DNA of 47,328 nucleotides, taken from the NCBI GenBank assembly GCA_000583135.1, contig JFBG01000015.1:1-47328 (forward strand), read 5' to 3'. The notes below the pieces were generated by a model. That model was not told the DNA's origin. It did no database searches and saw nothing but the letters and a program-made list of their open reading frames with translations. The translations under genes were made by a program, and so were the position numbers. Source of the stretch: Thioalkalivibrio sp. HK1 (GTDB taxonomy: Bacteria; Pseudomonadota; Gammaproteobacteria; HK1). Shown here piece by piece: positions 34,557 through 43,567 of the stretch (positions within the stretch are counted from its first letter, which is position 1; every line of letters starts with the position of its first letter).

Positions 34557-35357
34557 TTACAAGCACTTGCGAAACGCGCTTAGCAGGGCGTCGCGCACGG
34601 CATCGGGACGCTCCGCCATCAGCATGTGACCGCAATCGGCAAGTTCGGTGACATGCGCTGCGGGCAGGGAATCGATCAGCGCTCGGGCTCCTTTGGCGGG
34701 GGCCATCACATCCTCTTCGCCCAAGATCAGATGAACCGGGCAGGTGGTCTTCGCCGCGCTTTGCAGCCCGTGCCGGTATTCGTTGCAGGCATCGAGGTCG
34801 TTATGGAGAACGCCGGGTTCGGCGCGCTCGAGCAGACGCTCGGCGGTGCCGGTCATCCACATGCCCGGTGAGGGGTTGCCGCCGATCCGCGCCGCCTTGC
34901 GATGCCCCCAGCGGCTGATCATGTCGATGGCGTCATGATGATTGTTCTTCGCCGCTTCGAGCAGGCTATCGCTGACCGCCATCGGCACCGCGCAGCCGAC
35001 CAAGGCGGCGGCTTCGATTCGATCCGGCGCCGTGCCTGCGACCTCCAAGGCGACCAGGGAGCCCATGCTGTGCCCGGCGATGAAAAATCGTTCGCAGCCC
35101 AAGGCATCCGCAGCGCGAAGTATCCATTTCGCCATGTCGACGATATCGGGCAGCGCCTTGCCTCGAGAGCGACCGTGCCCCGGCAGGTCGATGGCCGCGA
35201 CGTTGAAGTCATGATGCGCGAAATACCGGCTTTGGTGGATCCAAACGCTATGGTCGAGCCCGGCGCCGTGCACGAAAAACACCGTCGGCAGGCGGGTCTC
35301 GTGAGCCCTCGATCCGGTATAGAGAAAGGTCGATGCCCCGTCGATCTCGATATTCAC
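34557..35357 (-). CDS. Alpha/beta hydrolase
   Basis: 266 residues with V-H-G-A-G near 29 (oxyanion hole), G-H-S-M-G near 95 (nucleophile Ser), a late Asp in G-E-E-D near 212 and G-H-M near 240 (His), i.e. a full catalytic triad. Cytosolic; the substrate is unknown (esters, thioesters or similar). GTG start at 35357 lies 6 bp after the metY stop, with AAGGGA 9 nt upstream, so translation is probably coupled to metY. An MetX-like homoserine acyltransferase was considered but the length and motifs do not fit that family. Confidence 0.85.
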   Translation of the reverse strand: MNIEIDGASTFLYTGSRAHETRLPTVFFVHGAGLDHSVWIHQSRYFAHHDFNVAAIDLPGHGRSRGKALPDIVDMAKWILRAADALGCERFFIAGHSMGSLVALEVAGTAPDRIEAAALVGCAVPMAVSDSLLEAAKNNHHDAIDMISRWGHRKAARIGGNPSPGMWMTGTAERLLERAEPGVLHNDLDACNEYRHGLQSAAKTTCPVHLILGEEDVMAPAKGARALIDSLPAAHVTELADCGHMLMAERPDAVRDALLSAFRKCL

Positions 35358-35363
35358 GATGCT

Positions 35364-36707
35364 TTATCCCTTTTGTCCGGCGGGCGTGGACGAAACCTTG
35401 TTCTTGCGCGCGATCGCGCGTTGCGCTCGTTTGAGGGCCTGTTCCAAATCCTCGAGCAGATCGTCGATATCTTCGAGTCCGATCGACAGGCGCACCGTGC
35501 CTTCCGACAAGCCCGCCGAAGCCAGAGCCTTGCGATCCATTCGGTGGTGGGTGGTGCTTGCCGGATGGATGACCAACGATTTCGCATCCCCGACATTCGC
35601 CAGATGCGAAAACACTCGCAGGGATTCGATGAAGATGCGCCCGGCATCGCGCCCGCCCTCGAGCTCGAAGGAGAAGACCGCCCCGACGCCTTTGGGCAGG
35701 AGTCTTTTCGCCAGCGCATGATCCGGATGATGCGGCAGCTCCGGATATCCGACCCTCTTCACCATCTCGTGGCCATCGAGGAATTCGACCGTTCGCCGGG
35801 TGTTGGCGACATGACGATCCATCCGCATTCCCAGAGTCTCCACCCCTTGCAGGATGTGGAAGGCGGTGGTCGGGCTCATGCAGGCCCCGAAATCGCGGGC
35901 TCCCTCCTTGCGGGCGCGGGAAATGAACGCCGCCGGTCCGTACTCCTCGGTGAAGACCATGTCGTGGAATCCGGCGTAGGGCTCGCTCAAGGTGGGGAAA
36001 AGGCCCGATGCCTCCCAATCGAAGGTGCCGCCGTCCACCAAGAGCCCGCCGATGGCCACTCCGTGCCCGCCCAAGAATTTGGTCGCGGAATGAAAGACGA
36101 GATCCGCTCCGTGGTCGAAGGGGCGCAGGAGCCACGGAGTGGTGAAGGTCGAATCGATCAGCAAGGGCAGGCCAGCAGCGTGCGCGATGGCGGAGACCGC
36201 AGGGATATCGAGCACATCGAGCCCGGGGTTGCCCAGACTCTCGCCGAAGATCAAGCGGGTCTCGGGCCGGATCGCGGCTCGAAAGGCATCCGGATCGCGG
36301 GGGCTGACGAAGGTGGTCTCGATGCCGAAGCGCGGCATCGTATAGGTGAGCAGATTATGCGAGCCTCCGTAAAGCGCCGAGGAGGCCACGATATGCTCAC
36401 CGGCGCCGACGATGGTGGCGATGGCGAGATGCAGCGCCGCCTGTCCGCTGGCGGTGGCGATGGCCCCGACCCCGCCCTCGAGGGCACAGATGCGCTCTTC
36501 GAGCACCGATGTGGTGGGATTGGTGATGCGCGAATAGACATGCCCCGGGCGCTCGGCATTGAACAGCGCCTTGGCATGATCCGAATCGCGAAAGACATAG
36601 GAGGCGGTCTGGTAGATCGGGGTCGCGCGGGCTCCGGTGGCGGCATCGGGCTGCTGACCGGCATGCAGGCTCAAGGTATCGAAGCGGATGGGTTTGGGTG
36701 CGCTCAT
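35364..36707 (-). CDS. metY: O-acetylhomoserine sulfhydrylase-type enzyme
   Basis: 447 residues, Cys/Met-metabolism PLP family. R-F-D-T-L-S-L-H-A-G near 8, P-I-Y-Q-T-A-S-Y near 30, Y-S-R-I-x-N-P-T near 57, and S-A-T-K-F-L-G-G-H-G near 205, with the PLP lysine. It makes homocysteine from O-acetyl- (or O-succinyl-) homoserine and sulfide in the cytosol. The length (about 430-450) and the C-terminal S-L-V-I-H-P-A-S-T-T-H-H-R fit the MetY branch better than cystathionine gamma-synthase. Downstream of glcF by 68 bp and upstream of the hydrolase by 6 bp. No SAM riboswitch is visible in the short gap. Confidence 0.88.
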   Translation of the reverse strand: MSAPKPIRFDTLSLHAGQQPDAATGARATPIYQTASYVFRDSDHAKALFNAERPGHVYSRITNPTTSVLEERICALEGGVGAIATASGQAALHLAIATIVGAGEHIVASSALYGGSHNLLTYTMPRFGIETTFVSPRDPDAFRAAIRPETRLIFGESLGNPGLDVLDIPAVSAIAHAAGLPLLIDSTFTTPWLLRPFDHGADLVFHSATKFLGGHGVAIGGLLVDGGTFDWEASGLFPTLSEPYAGFHDMVFTEEYGPAAFISRARKEGARDFGACMSPTTAFHILQGVETLGMRMDRHVANTRRTVEFLDGHEMVKRVGYPELPHHPDHALAKRLLPKGVGAVFSFELEGGRDAGRIFIESLRVFSHLANVGDAKSLVIHPASTTHHRMDRKALASAGLSEGTVRLSIGLEDIDDLLEDLEQALKRAQRAIARKNKVSSTPAGQKG

Positions 36708-36775
36708 CGCGCCGTTCTCCTTCGCTATTGGGTTGATCGCGCAAAATCGGAAAATCTACAGATAGGGTTTTTCGA

Positions 36776-38065
36776 TCACGCGCCGGGGTCCAGCAGTTCG
36801 ATCCAATGCCGTACCGGGGCCTTGGCCGCGTTTCGAAGGTGCAGCAGGCAGCCGATATTGGCGGTGGCGATCGCCTCCGGCTCGTCGGCCTCGAGTCTTG
36901 CGATTTTACGCCCGAGCAATTCGCCGCTGATCTTCGCTTGCAGGATCGAGTAGGTGCCGGCGGAGCCGCAGCAAAGATGCCCGTCGACGACGGGGACGAG
37001 ATCGAAACCGGCGCGAACGAGGATATCCTCGACCACGCCGTTCAATCGCTGGGCGTGTTGCAAGGTGCACGGGCAGTGGAAGGCGATGCGTCGGGGGCCG
37101 GATTTCGAAGGGGACGGCGTTGCCGTCTCGGCCGGATTCGGCTTTTCCTCGGTGTTCGTTTTCGTTATCGCCTTCGGAGAGATCCCCGATCCGAGGAGAT
37201 CCTCGGCGGCCAAGATCTCGCTCAAATCCTTGGCCAGCGAAGAGACCCTCTCGGCCTTGGAGGCGTAGCGGGGATCGTGGGCCAGACTGTGCCCGTATTC
37301 CTTGACCTCGGCGGCGCAAGCGCTGGAGCTGATCCCGATGGCCTCGGCCCCGGCCTCGATCTCGGGCCACCACGCATCGATATTGCGCCGCATCATCTCC
37401 AATGCCTCTTCGTGCGCCCCCAAATGGCGGCTCGCCGCCCCGCAGCAGCCCGTTGTCGGCATCCGAAGATAGCTGATCCCCAGCGCATTCAGCACCCGCG
37501 CCGCCGCGGCATCGATCTCCGGGGCCGCCGGGCCCTGCACGCATCCCGCCAAAGCCGGCACTCGCCGGGGGTGGACCGGCGGCGGCCAGTGTCCGGCGGT
37601 TCGGGCGGCGGGAATGCGGCGCGCAAAAACGCGCGGTAAGAAAGGGCGCAGGAGCCGCCCGATGCCAAGGAAAAATGCGAAGCGGCGGCGGTAGGGGATC
37701 AGCCAAAGAAGGAGGCGTCGTCGGAGTCGATCCATCGCCGGGCGATCGAGCCTTTTTTCCACCACATCCTTGCCGATCTCCGCCAAGCGGGCGTAGCGCA
37801 CCCCCGAGGGGCAGGTGGTCTCGCAGGCGCGACAGCCTAGGCAGCGATCCAAGTGGGTGCGGGTGCGCTCGCCGGCGGGCGCTCCCTCCAAGAGTTCTTT
37901 GACGAGATAGATGCGTCCTCGGGGTCCGTCGAGTTCGTCGAAGAGCAACTGGTAGGTGGGGCAGGTCGCGGTGCAAAATCCGCAGTGGACGCATTTGCGC
38001 AAGATGGCATCGGCCTCTTGCCCTTCGGGGGTGTCACGGATGAAAGCGGCAAGACGAGTGCGCAT
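36776..38065 (-). CDS. glcF: Glycolate oxidase iron-sulfur subunit
   Basis: 429 residues from ATG 38065 (GGAG 10 nt upstream). Two 4Fe-4S clusters: C-V-H-C-G-F-C-T-A-T-C-P near 25 and C-L-G-C-R-A-C-E-T-T-C-P near 75. Two CCG-type motifs follow: T-G-C-C-G-A-A near 200 and L-C-C-G-S-A-G near 365. It passes electrons from the GlcD/GlcE flavin part to the quinone pool at the inner membrane. A Pro/Thr/Ser/Lys-rich insert of about 30 residues sits near 300-330. Last of the glcD-glcE-glcF trio, 33 bp after glcE. Confidence 0.93.
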   Translation of the reverse strand: MRTRLAAFIRDTPEGQEADAILRKCVHCGFCTATCPTYQLLFDELDGPRGRIYLVKELLEGAPAGERTRTHLDRCLGCRACETTCPSGVRYARLAEIGKDVVEKRLDRPAMDRLRRRLLLWLIPYRRRFAFFLGIGRLLRPFLPRVFARRIPAARTAGHWPPPVHPRRVPALAGCVQGPAAPEIDAAAARVLNALGISYLRMPTTGCCGAASRHLGAHEEALEMMRRNIDAWWPEIEAGAEAIGISSSACAAEVKEYGHSLAHDPRYASKAERVSSLAKDLSEILAAEDLLGSGISPKAITKTNTEEKPNPAETATPSPSKSGPRRIAFHCPCTLQHAQRLNGVVEDILVRAGFDLVPVVDGHLCCGSAGTYSILQAKISGELLGRKIARLEADEPEAIATANIGCLLHLRNAAKAPVRHWIELLDPGA

Positions 38066-38098
38066 CGACAACGGGCTCCTCAATCGATGATAAAGGCC

Positions 38099-39259
38099 TT
38101 AGATCCCCGGATACATCCGACCGCGGTTGAAGATGGCGCCGGGGTCGAAGGCGGCCTTGATCCGCTCGTGGAGAAGGCGAAGATCGGAAGGTAAGGGATC
38201 GAAGATATCACCGCTGCGATCGCCGCCCCGAAAGAGCGTTGCATGCCCTTTGCACCGCTTTGCGGCGAGGCGGATATCCTTTCCATCGTCGGCGCCGCCA
38301 CGGATCCAGCGCAAGCCCCCGCCCCAGTCGATGAGACATTCGCCTTGCGATCGATCACCGTTGCCGATATCGAAAAGCGAGGTGCCCGGCGGCAGCGATA
38401 CCCGCCACAAGGGATCGCTCGCTGCGAAAAAAGGGAGTTTTTGCTCGCGCAGGGCGGCCCAAAAATGCTCCCCTTCGGGCTCGACGGCGGATTCGCATGC
38501 GGGATCGGAAGCGGGATCGAGATCGATCTCGAATCCTTCATGGTCGATGACATCGCCGATATCGTCCCCGCCGAGGATCTTGGCCGCGCTCTCGACCCCG
38601 CGCACGCTTCCCCAAAGGCGCACCCGAAGACGCCCTCGGCTATGGCAGGCCCCGGAGATCGGAAAAGGCTTCGCCGCCCACGCATTGCAGCGTTCGATGG
38701 CTTTGACGGCCTCCATCTCGAAAGAAAGGGTGCGGATCGCCTTCGGTCTCGGCAAGACCTTCAAGGAAATTTCGAGCAGGATCCCCAAGGTGCCCCAAGC
38801 CCCGGTCATCAGGCGCGAGACATCGTAGCCCGCGACATTTTTCATCACCTCACCCCCGAAGCGAAGGATCTCGCCCCGACCGTTCATCACCTTGGTGCCG
38901 AGCACGAAATCGCGTACCGCCCCCGTATAGGGACGGGCGGGACCGGAGAGCCCGGCGGCGACGGTTCCGCCCAAGGTGGCATCGGCTCCGAAGGCCGGGG
39001 GCTCGAAGGCCAGCATCTGAGAGCGCTCGGCCAGAGCGCTTCGCACCTCGGCCAAAGGGGTGCCTCCCCGAGCGGTGAGCACGAGCTCGGTGGGCTCATA
39101 AGAGACGATTCCGCGATGATCCCCGACCGGCAAGGCCTCGCCCGAAGGTGTGCTTCCCAACCAATGTTTGGTGCCGCCGCCGATGATCGACAGCGGCGCC
39201 CCTTGGGAAACGGCGGCTAGCACTCGCTCTTTCAGGTACTCGCTCGAATCGCCGTCCAT
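38099..39259 (-). CDS. glcE: Glycolate oxidase FAD-binding subunit
   Basis: 386 residues, FAD-binding type 4 (PCMH) fold: S-I-I-G-G-G-T-K near 24-31, L-A-F-E-P-P near 83, G-G-T-V-A-A-G-L-S-G-P near 95-105, and F-G-G-E-V-M-K-N-V-A-G-Y-D near 130. It pairs with GlcD. The C-terminal half is less conserved-looking but ends with the usual F-D-P-x-x-I-F-N-x-G-R-M. ATG 39259 lies 26 bp after the glcD stop. The gene is part of the operon glcD-E-F. Confidence 0.92.
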   Translation of the reverse strand: MDGDSSEYLKERVLAAVSQGAPLSIIGGGTKHWLGSTPSGEALPVGDHRGIVSYEPTELVLTARGGTPLAEVRSALAERSQMLAFEPPAFGADATLGGTVAAGLSGPARPYTGAVRDFVLGTKVMNGRGEILRFGGEVMKNVAGYDVSRLMTGAWGTLGILLEISLKVLPRPKAIRTLSFEMEAVKAIERCNAWAAKPFPISGACHSRGRLRVRLWGSVRGVESAAKILGGDDIGDVIDHEGFEIDLDPASDPACESAVEPEGEHFWAALREQKLPFFAASDPLWRVSLPPGTSLFDIGNGDRSQGECLIDWGGGLRWIRGGADDGKDIRLAAKRCKGHATLFRGGDRSGDIFDPLPSDLRLLHERIKAAFDPGAIFNRGRMYPGI

Positions 39260-39285
39260 TTTCGAAGATCGTCCGCTGCTTGCCT

Positions 39286-40830
39286 TCAAAAACGCTCGAT
39301 ATCGGCGAAGGGAAGCACTCCGCCTTTCACATGCATCGCCCCGTATTCGGCGCAGCGTTGCAAGGTGGGGATGGCCTTGCCGGGGTTGAGCAGCCCTTCG
39401 GGGTCGAAGGCCGCCTTGAGGGCGTGGAATTGGGCGAGTTCGAGGGTTTCGAACTGTACGCACATCTGGTTGATTTTCTCGACCCCGACCCCGTGTTCGC
39501 CGGTGATCGTTCCCCCGGCCTCGACGCAGATTTCGAGGATGCGAGCCCCGACCGCCTCGGCTTTTTCGAGTTCCCCCTCTTTGTTCGCATCGTAGAGGAT
39601 CAGCGGATGAAGATTGCCGTCCCCCGCATGAAAGACATTCATGATGCGAAGACCCGATGCTTGCGAAAGCGCCTGCATCGCATTCAGCACCTTGGGGAGT
39701 TCGCGCTTGGGGATGGTGCCGTCCATGCAAAGATAATCCGGCGATATTCGACCGGCGGCGGGAAAGGCGGCCTTGCGCCCGGCCCAGAAGCGGGCGCGCT
39801 CCGCATCGTCTTCGGCGATCCGCAGCTCGCTGGCCCCGCAAGCCTCGAAGATCCCTTTGGCATCGACGATCTGATCCATGACCTCCTCCTCGATACCGTC
39901 GAGCTCGCAAAGGAGGACGGCGGCGGCTTCGGTCGGGTAGCCGGCTTTGCAGAAATCGTCGGTGGCTCGGATGGCGAGGTTATCCATCATCTCCAATCCC
40001 CCGGGGATGATCCCGGCGGCGATGATCTCCCCCACCGCTTGGCCTGCGCTTTGAATATCGTCGAAGGCCGCCAGCAGCACCTTGGCGCAGGCGGGTTTCG
40101 GCAGCAGCCTCACTCGCACCTCGACCACCACCCCGAGCAGCCCCTCGGATCCGGTCATCAGCGCCAGCAGGTCGTAGCCGGGGGAGTCCAGTGCCTCGCC
40201 GCCGACGGTGATCTCGTCGCCGGCGATCGTGATCACCTTCAATTCCAAGATGTTATGGACGGTGAGGCCGTATTTCAGGCAATGCAGGCCGCCTGCGTTT
40301 TCCGCCACGTTGCCGCCGATGCTGCAGGCGATCTGCGAGGAGGGATCCGGCGCGTAATAAAGGCCCAAGGGTGCGACATGCTCGGAGATCGCCAAGTTTC
40401 GTACCCCCGGTTGCACCAATGCCGTGCGGTTGATTCGATCGACCTCGAGGATGCGATTGAAGCGCGCCAAGACCAGCAGCACCCCGTCTTCCAAGGGCAG
40501 AGCCCCGCCCGAAAGCCCGGTGCCCGCACCCCGGGCCACCACCGGCACCGAGGCTTTGGAGCAGATGCGCATCACCTCTTTGACTTGCTCCACCGTATCG
40601 GGGAGCACCGCCATCAGAGGCAGTCGGCGGTAGGCGGTCAGCCCGTCGCACTCATAGACCTTGAGGGCCTCGGGCTCGTGGATCAGGCACGATTCCGGCA
40701 GGAATCGGCGAAAGGCATGCAGCAAGGCGAGGCGACGCTCCTTCCGATCGAAATCGGGGGGGGTGCCAAGAGGCGATGCGCCCGATGCGGATTTGCCCGG
40801 TGAGAGCGTGGTCGAATGAGAGGGGTTCAT
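39286..40830 (-). CDS. glcD: Glycolate oxidase catalytic FAD subunit
   Basis: 514 residues. FAD-binding P-V-V-A-R-G-A-G-T-G-L-S-G-G-A near 92, I-G-G-N-V-A-E-N-A-G-G near 150, and the C-terminal E-H-G-V-G near 460 with F-H-A-G-D-G-N-L-H-P near 405, whose His residues mark the lactate/glycolate oxidase group. Oxidises glycolate to glyoxylate. First gene of glcDEF; it faces away from the isovaleryl-CoA dehydrogenase gene across 415 bp. ATG 40830; the longer frame upstream includes a low-complexity IPSP repeat encoded by a minisatellite and is unlikely to be translated. Confidence 0.93.
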   Translation of the reverse strand: MNPSHSTTLSPGKSASGASPLGTPPDFDRKERRLALLHAFRRFLPESCLIHEPEALKVYECDGLTAYRRLPLMAVLPDTVEQVKEVMRICSKASVPVVARGAGTGLSGGALPLEDGVLLVLARFNRILEVDRINRTALVQPGVRNLAISEHVAPLGLYYAPDPSSQIACSIGGNVAENAGGLHCLKYGLTVHNILELKVITIAGDEITVGGEALDSPGYDLLALMTGSEGLLGVVVEVRVRLLPKPACAKVLLAAFDDIQSAGQAVGEIIAAGIIPGGLEMMDNLAIRATDDFCKAGYPTEAAAVLLCELDGIEEEVMDQIVDAKGIFEACGASELRIAEDDAERARFWAGRKAAFPAAGRISPDYLCMDGTIPKRELPKVLNAMQALSQASGLRIMNVFHAGDGNLHPLILYDANKEGELEKAEAVGARILEICVEAGGTITGEHGVGVEKINQMCVQFETLELAQFHALKAAFDPEGLLNPGKAIPTLQRCAEYGAMHVKGGVLPFADIERF

Positions 40831-41245
40831 CGTTTTTCGGTGGCTTTTCGGATTGATCATCGAAAGATCGAGATTCGAAAGGTCAAGACAATGTGCGCAG
40901 CAAAGCGAAGTATAAAGGTGGGAGCGATGATTGCCCGCAGCATCCGGATCCACATCGAATCCTTGCGCGGCGATGAGAGCGGCGATGGGATGGGCGATGG
41001 GATGGGCGATGGGATGGGCGATGAGACCAGCGCCTTGATCGCCTCGCCTACTCGAAGAGATTGCCCCGACAGATCCCGATAAGATGCCAAAAGAGATGAA
41101 AAACCCGCATGGCAAGTGATAAGGTTCACCCGGTCAAGGGCCATCGGCAACCCGCCTTTGCGATGCCGCATTGTCCGCATCGATCGATAATACGCATCGG
41201 ATTCCCCCTCGTCCTTGCCTTCGTTTTCAAAAGGAGCCCGCTTCG
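40831..41245. other. Divergent region between glcD and the leucine genes
   Basis: 415 bp with no supported gene. It holds a 12-bp minisatellite (40969-41028). A minus-strand TATACT (40909-40914) could be the -10 of glcD, but no matching -35 is clear. The plus-strand SD AAAAGGAG before 41246 belongs to the dehydrogenase. Confidence 0.45.
40969..41028. repeat. 12-bp tandem repeat (minisatellite), five units
   Basis: Three perfect units GGCGATGGGATG (40981-41016), flanked by one variant unit on each side (GGCGATGAGAGC at 40969 and GGCGATGAGACC at 41017). On the minus strand it would encode Ile-Pro-Ser-Pro repeats. Located in the divergent promoter region of glcD. Confidence 0.9.
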
Positions 41246-42409
41246 ATGTTCGATTCCGGCATGCATTTCGGTTTGGGGGAGGAGATCGAGGCGCTAAGGG
41301 AGAGCGTTCGCCGATTTGCGCTCGAGAGGATCGCCCCCATCTCCGCCGATATCGATGCCCGCAACGAGTTTCCTCAAGCCCTTTGGCAGGAGATGGGGGC
41401 GCTGGGTTTGCACGGCATCACGGTGGAAGAAGACTCGGGCGGGGCGGGGATGGGCTATCTCGCCCATGTCGTGGCAATGGAGGAGATAAGCCGCGCCTCG
41501 GCCTCGGTCGCCCTTTCCTACGGTGCCCATTCCAATCTTTGCATCAATCAGATCCGGCGAAACGGCAGCCTTGAACAGCGCCGGAAATACCTTCCTCGAT
41601 TGATATCGGGCGAGCATGTCGGGGCGCTGGCGATGAGCGAATCCGGTGCCGGGTCGGATGTGGTCTCGATGCGGCTCAACGCCTCGAAACATAACGATCG
41701 CTTCGTCTTGCAAGGCACGAAGATGTGGATCACCAACGGCCCCGATGCCGATGTGCTGGTGGTCTACGCCAAGACCGACCCGAAGGCCGCCGCGCGCGGC
41801 ATCACGGCCTTCATCGTCGAGCGCGAATTCCCCGGCTTTTCCGCTTCTCCCAAGCTCGACAAGCTCGGGATGCGGGGCTCGAATACCAGCGAGTTGGTCT
41901 TCGATGATTGCGAGGTGCCCTACGAGAACGTTTTGGGCGAGGAGGGTCGGGGGGTGGAGGTGTTGATGTCCGGGCTCGACTTCGAGCGGGTGGTGCTCGC
42001 CGGCGGACCTTTGGGGATCATGGCCGCCTGCCTCGATCTGGCGATGCCTTATGTGCACGAGCGCAAGCAGTTCGGTCGCTCCATCGGCGAGTTCCAGCTG
42101 GTGCAGGCGAAGCTGGCCGATATCTACACCGGGGCCAATGCCTGCCGCGCCTATGTCTATGCGGTGGCCGCCGCTTGCGATCGCGGCGAGGTCACGCGCT
42201 TCGACGCCGCCGGTTGCATCCTCTATGCCGCGGAAAAAGCCACCCGCATCGCCCTCGATACCATCCAGCTTTTGGGGGGCAATGGCTATATCAACGATTA
42301 CCCCGCCGGTCGCTTGCTGCGCGATGCCAAACTCTACGAGATCGGCGCCGGGACTTCCGAAATCCGCCGGATGCTGATCGGCCGCGAGCTCTTCGAGGAA
42401 AGCGGCTGA
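41246..42409 (+). CDS. liuA: Isovaleryl-CoA dehydrogenase
   Basis: 387 residues, acyl-CoA dehydrogenase. The segment [14 protein letters not shown] near 247 matches the isovaleryl-CoA dehydrogenase branch, in which the Glu of L-x-x-E-R is the catalytic base. Also present are G-S-N-T-S-E-L near 208, [10 protein letters not shown] near 277, G-G-N-G-Y-I-N-D near 345, and [12 protein letters not shown] near 364. Oxidises isovaleryl-CoA to 3-methylcrotonyl-CoA in leucine breakdown; electrons go to ETF. SD AAGGAG 9 nt before ATG 41246. mccB follows after one intervening restriction gene. Confidence 0.93.
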   Translation: MFDSGMHFGLGEEIEALRESVRRFALERIAPISADIDARNEFPQALWQEMGALGLHGITVEEDSGGAGMGYLAHVVAMEEISRASASVALSYGAHSNLCINQIRRNGSLEQRRKYLPRLISGEHVGALAMSESGAGSDVVSMRLNASKHNDRFVLQGTKMWITNGPDADVLVVYAKTDPKAAARGITAFIVEREFPGFSASPKLDKLGMRGSNTSELVFDDCEVPYENVLGEEGRGVEVLMSGLDFERVVLAGGPLGIMAACLDLAMPYVHERKQFGRSIGEFQLVQAKLADIYTGANACRAYVYAVAAACDRGEVTRFDAAGCILYAAEKATRIALDTIQLLGGNGYINDYPAGRLLRDAKLYEIGAGTSEIRRMLIGRELFEESG

Positions 42410-42489
42410 AAGGGCAAGGCGAGGGCGAAGCGCCCTGCGGATACGATCGAAATGCAATGCGAAATAAAAGGCTTGGCGAGACGAAGAGC

Positions 42490-43554
42490 ATGAACGATCG
42501 ACATCCCTTTTCGAAAAAATCGGATTCGAAGAAGTCGGATTCGAAAGGCGATCTTGGGCTTACCGCCGAAGATCTCCTCCATGCCTTCGATCACCTGCGC
42601 CAAAATCGTTCGGCCAAACGACCCTCGCCGCATAAACCCTTGATGGTGCTCTTGGCATTGGGAAGGATCCTTCGAGGCGATCGGCGTTTCATGGCCTATA
42701 GCGACATCCAAGGACCGGGCACCTCGTTGATCGAAGACTACGGGCTGAATGCAAGGCAGCCCGATCCCTGCCTGCCCTTTACCCACCTTTCCGGTGACAG
42801 GGCGGGCCAAGGCAGGCTATGGGAGATTCGGGATTGGGACGAGATCCAAAGAAGGTTGAAAGAGGATCCGGCAACCCGAGAAAAGATCGAGCACCAATCC
42901 CCCTTGATGCTCATTCGAAGCCCTTCCCGGTTGAAAAAACACGACGTCGAAGCGGGCTTCACCGCCCCCGTTTACCATCTCCTCAAAGGCAATCACCGGC
43001 TGATCTTCCAAATCGCCCGACGCCTGCTCGACAAGGAATTCCCCGAAACCCTGCACGCCGATATCCTCGCTCGGGTGGGGCTCGACGAGGCGCTCGACGA
43101 GATGGACCATCGAGAGGCTATCGTCAAGCGTCGCCCCCGAGATCCGAGATTTAGAGAAGAGGTATTGGTCGCCTACGGCTATCGATGTGCGGTATGCGAC
43201 TACAACATTCGACTCGGCAATACATCCCTCGGGGTCGAGGCCGCCCATATCCGATGGCACGCCTATCGAGGCCCGGATCGGATCGATAATGGATTGGCGC
43301 TTTGTACCATCCACCACCGGGCGCTCGATAACGGTGCGATCGGAATCGACGAGGGGATGAGGGTGATGGTCTCGGATCATGTCAACGGCGATCGGGATAG
43401 CTGCGAGCGATATTTCCATCGCTTTCGGGGCAAGGAGATCCACCTTCCCTACAATGCCGACGATCGACCGGATCCCGATCATCTGGAATGGCATCTGGAT
43501 CGGGTTTTCAGATCGAGAAGGCGCCGCCCCCTCGCATCGGAGCCTTTGCCATGA
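42490..43554 (+). CDS. HNH restriction endonuclease with probable sulfur-binding domain
   Basis: 354 residues. After a polar start containing K-K-S-D-S-K repeats, the N-terminal half has [15 protein letters not shown] near 40-54 and P-F-x-x-L near 99, the pattern of the sulfur-binding domain in phosphorothioate-DNA type IV restriction enzymes (ScoMcrA-like). The C-terminal HNH nuclease reads Y-R-C-A-V-C-D near 234, V-E-A-A-H-I-R-W-H near 253, and [10 protein letters not shown] near 271. Proteins of this type cut DNA carrying phosphorothioate or other modification. No dnd genes are in the window. It sits in line between liuA (80 bp) and mccB (13 bp), so it may be co-transcribed with them. ATG 42490 chosen; ATG 42457 is possible. 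Confidence 0.82.
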   Translation: MNDRHPFSKKSDSKKSDSKGDLGLTAEDLLHAFDHLRQNRSAKRPSPHKPLMVLLALGRILRGDRRFMAYSDIQGPGTSLIEDYGLNARQPDPCLPFTHLSGDRAGQGRLWEIRDWDEIQRRLKEDPATREKIEHQSPLMLIRSPSRLKKHDVEAGFTAPVYHLLKGNHRLIFQIARRLLDKEFPETLHADILARVGLDEALDEMDHREAIVKRRPRDPRFREEVLVAYGYRCAVCDYNIRLGNTSLGVEAAHIRWHAYRGPDRIDNGLALCTIHHRALDNGAIGIDEGMRVMVSDHVNGDRDSCERYFHRFRGKEIHLPYNADDRPDPDHLEWHLDRVFRSRRRRPLASEPLP

Positions 43555-43567
43555 GAGCCAGCGAACG

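Noticed and set aside
36708..36775. SAM riboswitch ahead of metY
   Set aside because: The gap is only 68 bp, within an operon, and shows no SAM-aptamer elements.
41908..42489. 5' extension of the HNH gene frame into the isovaleryl-CoA dehydrogenase gene
   Set aside because: This part is Arg-rich antiframe sequence within a well-defined dehydrogenase.
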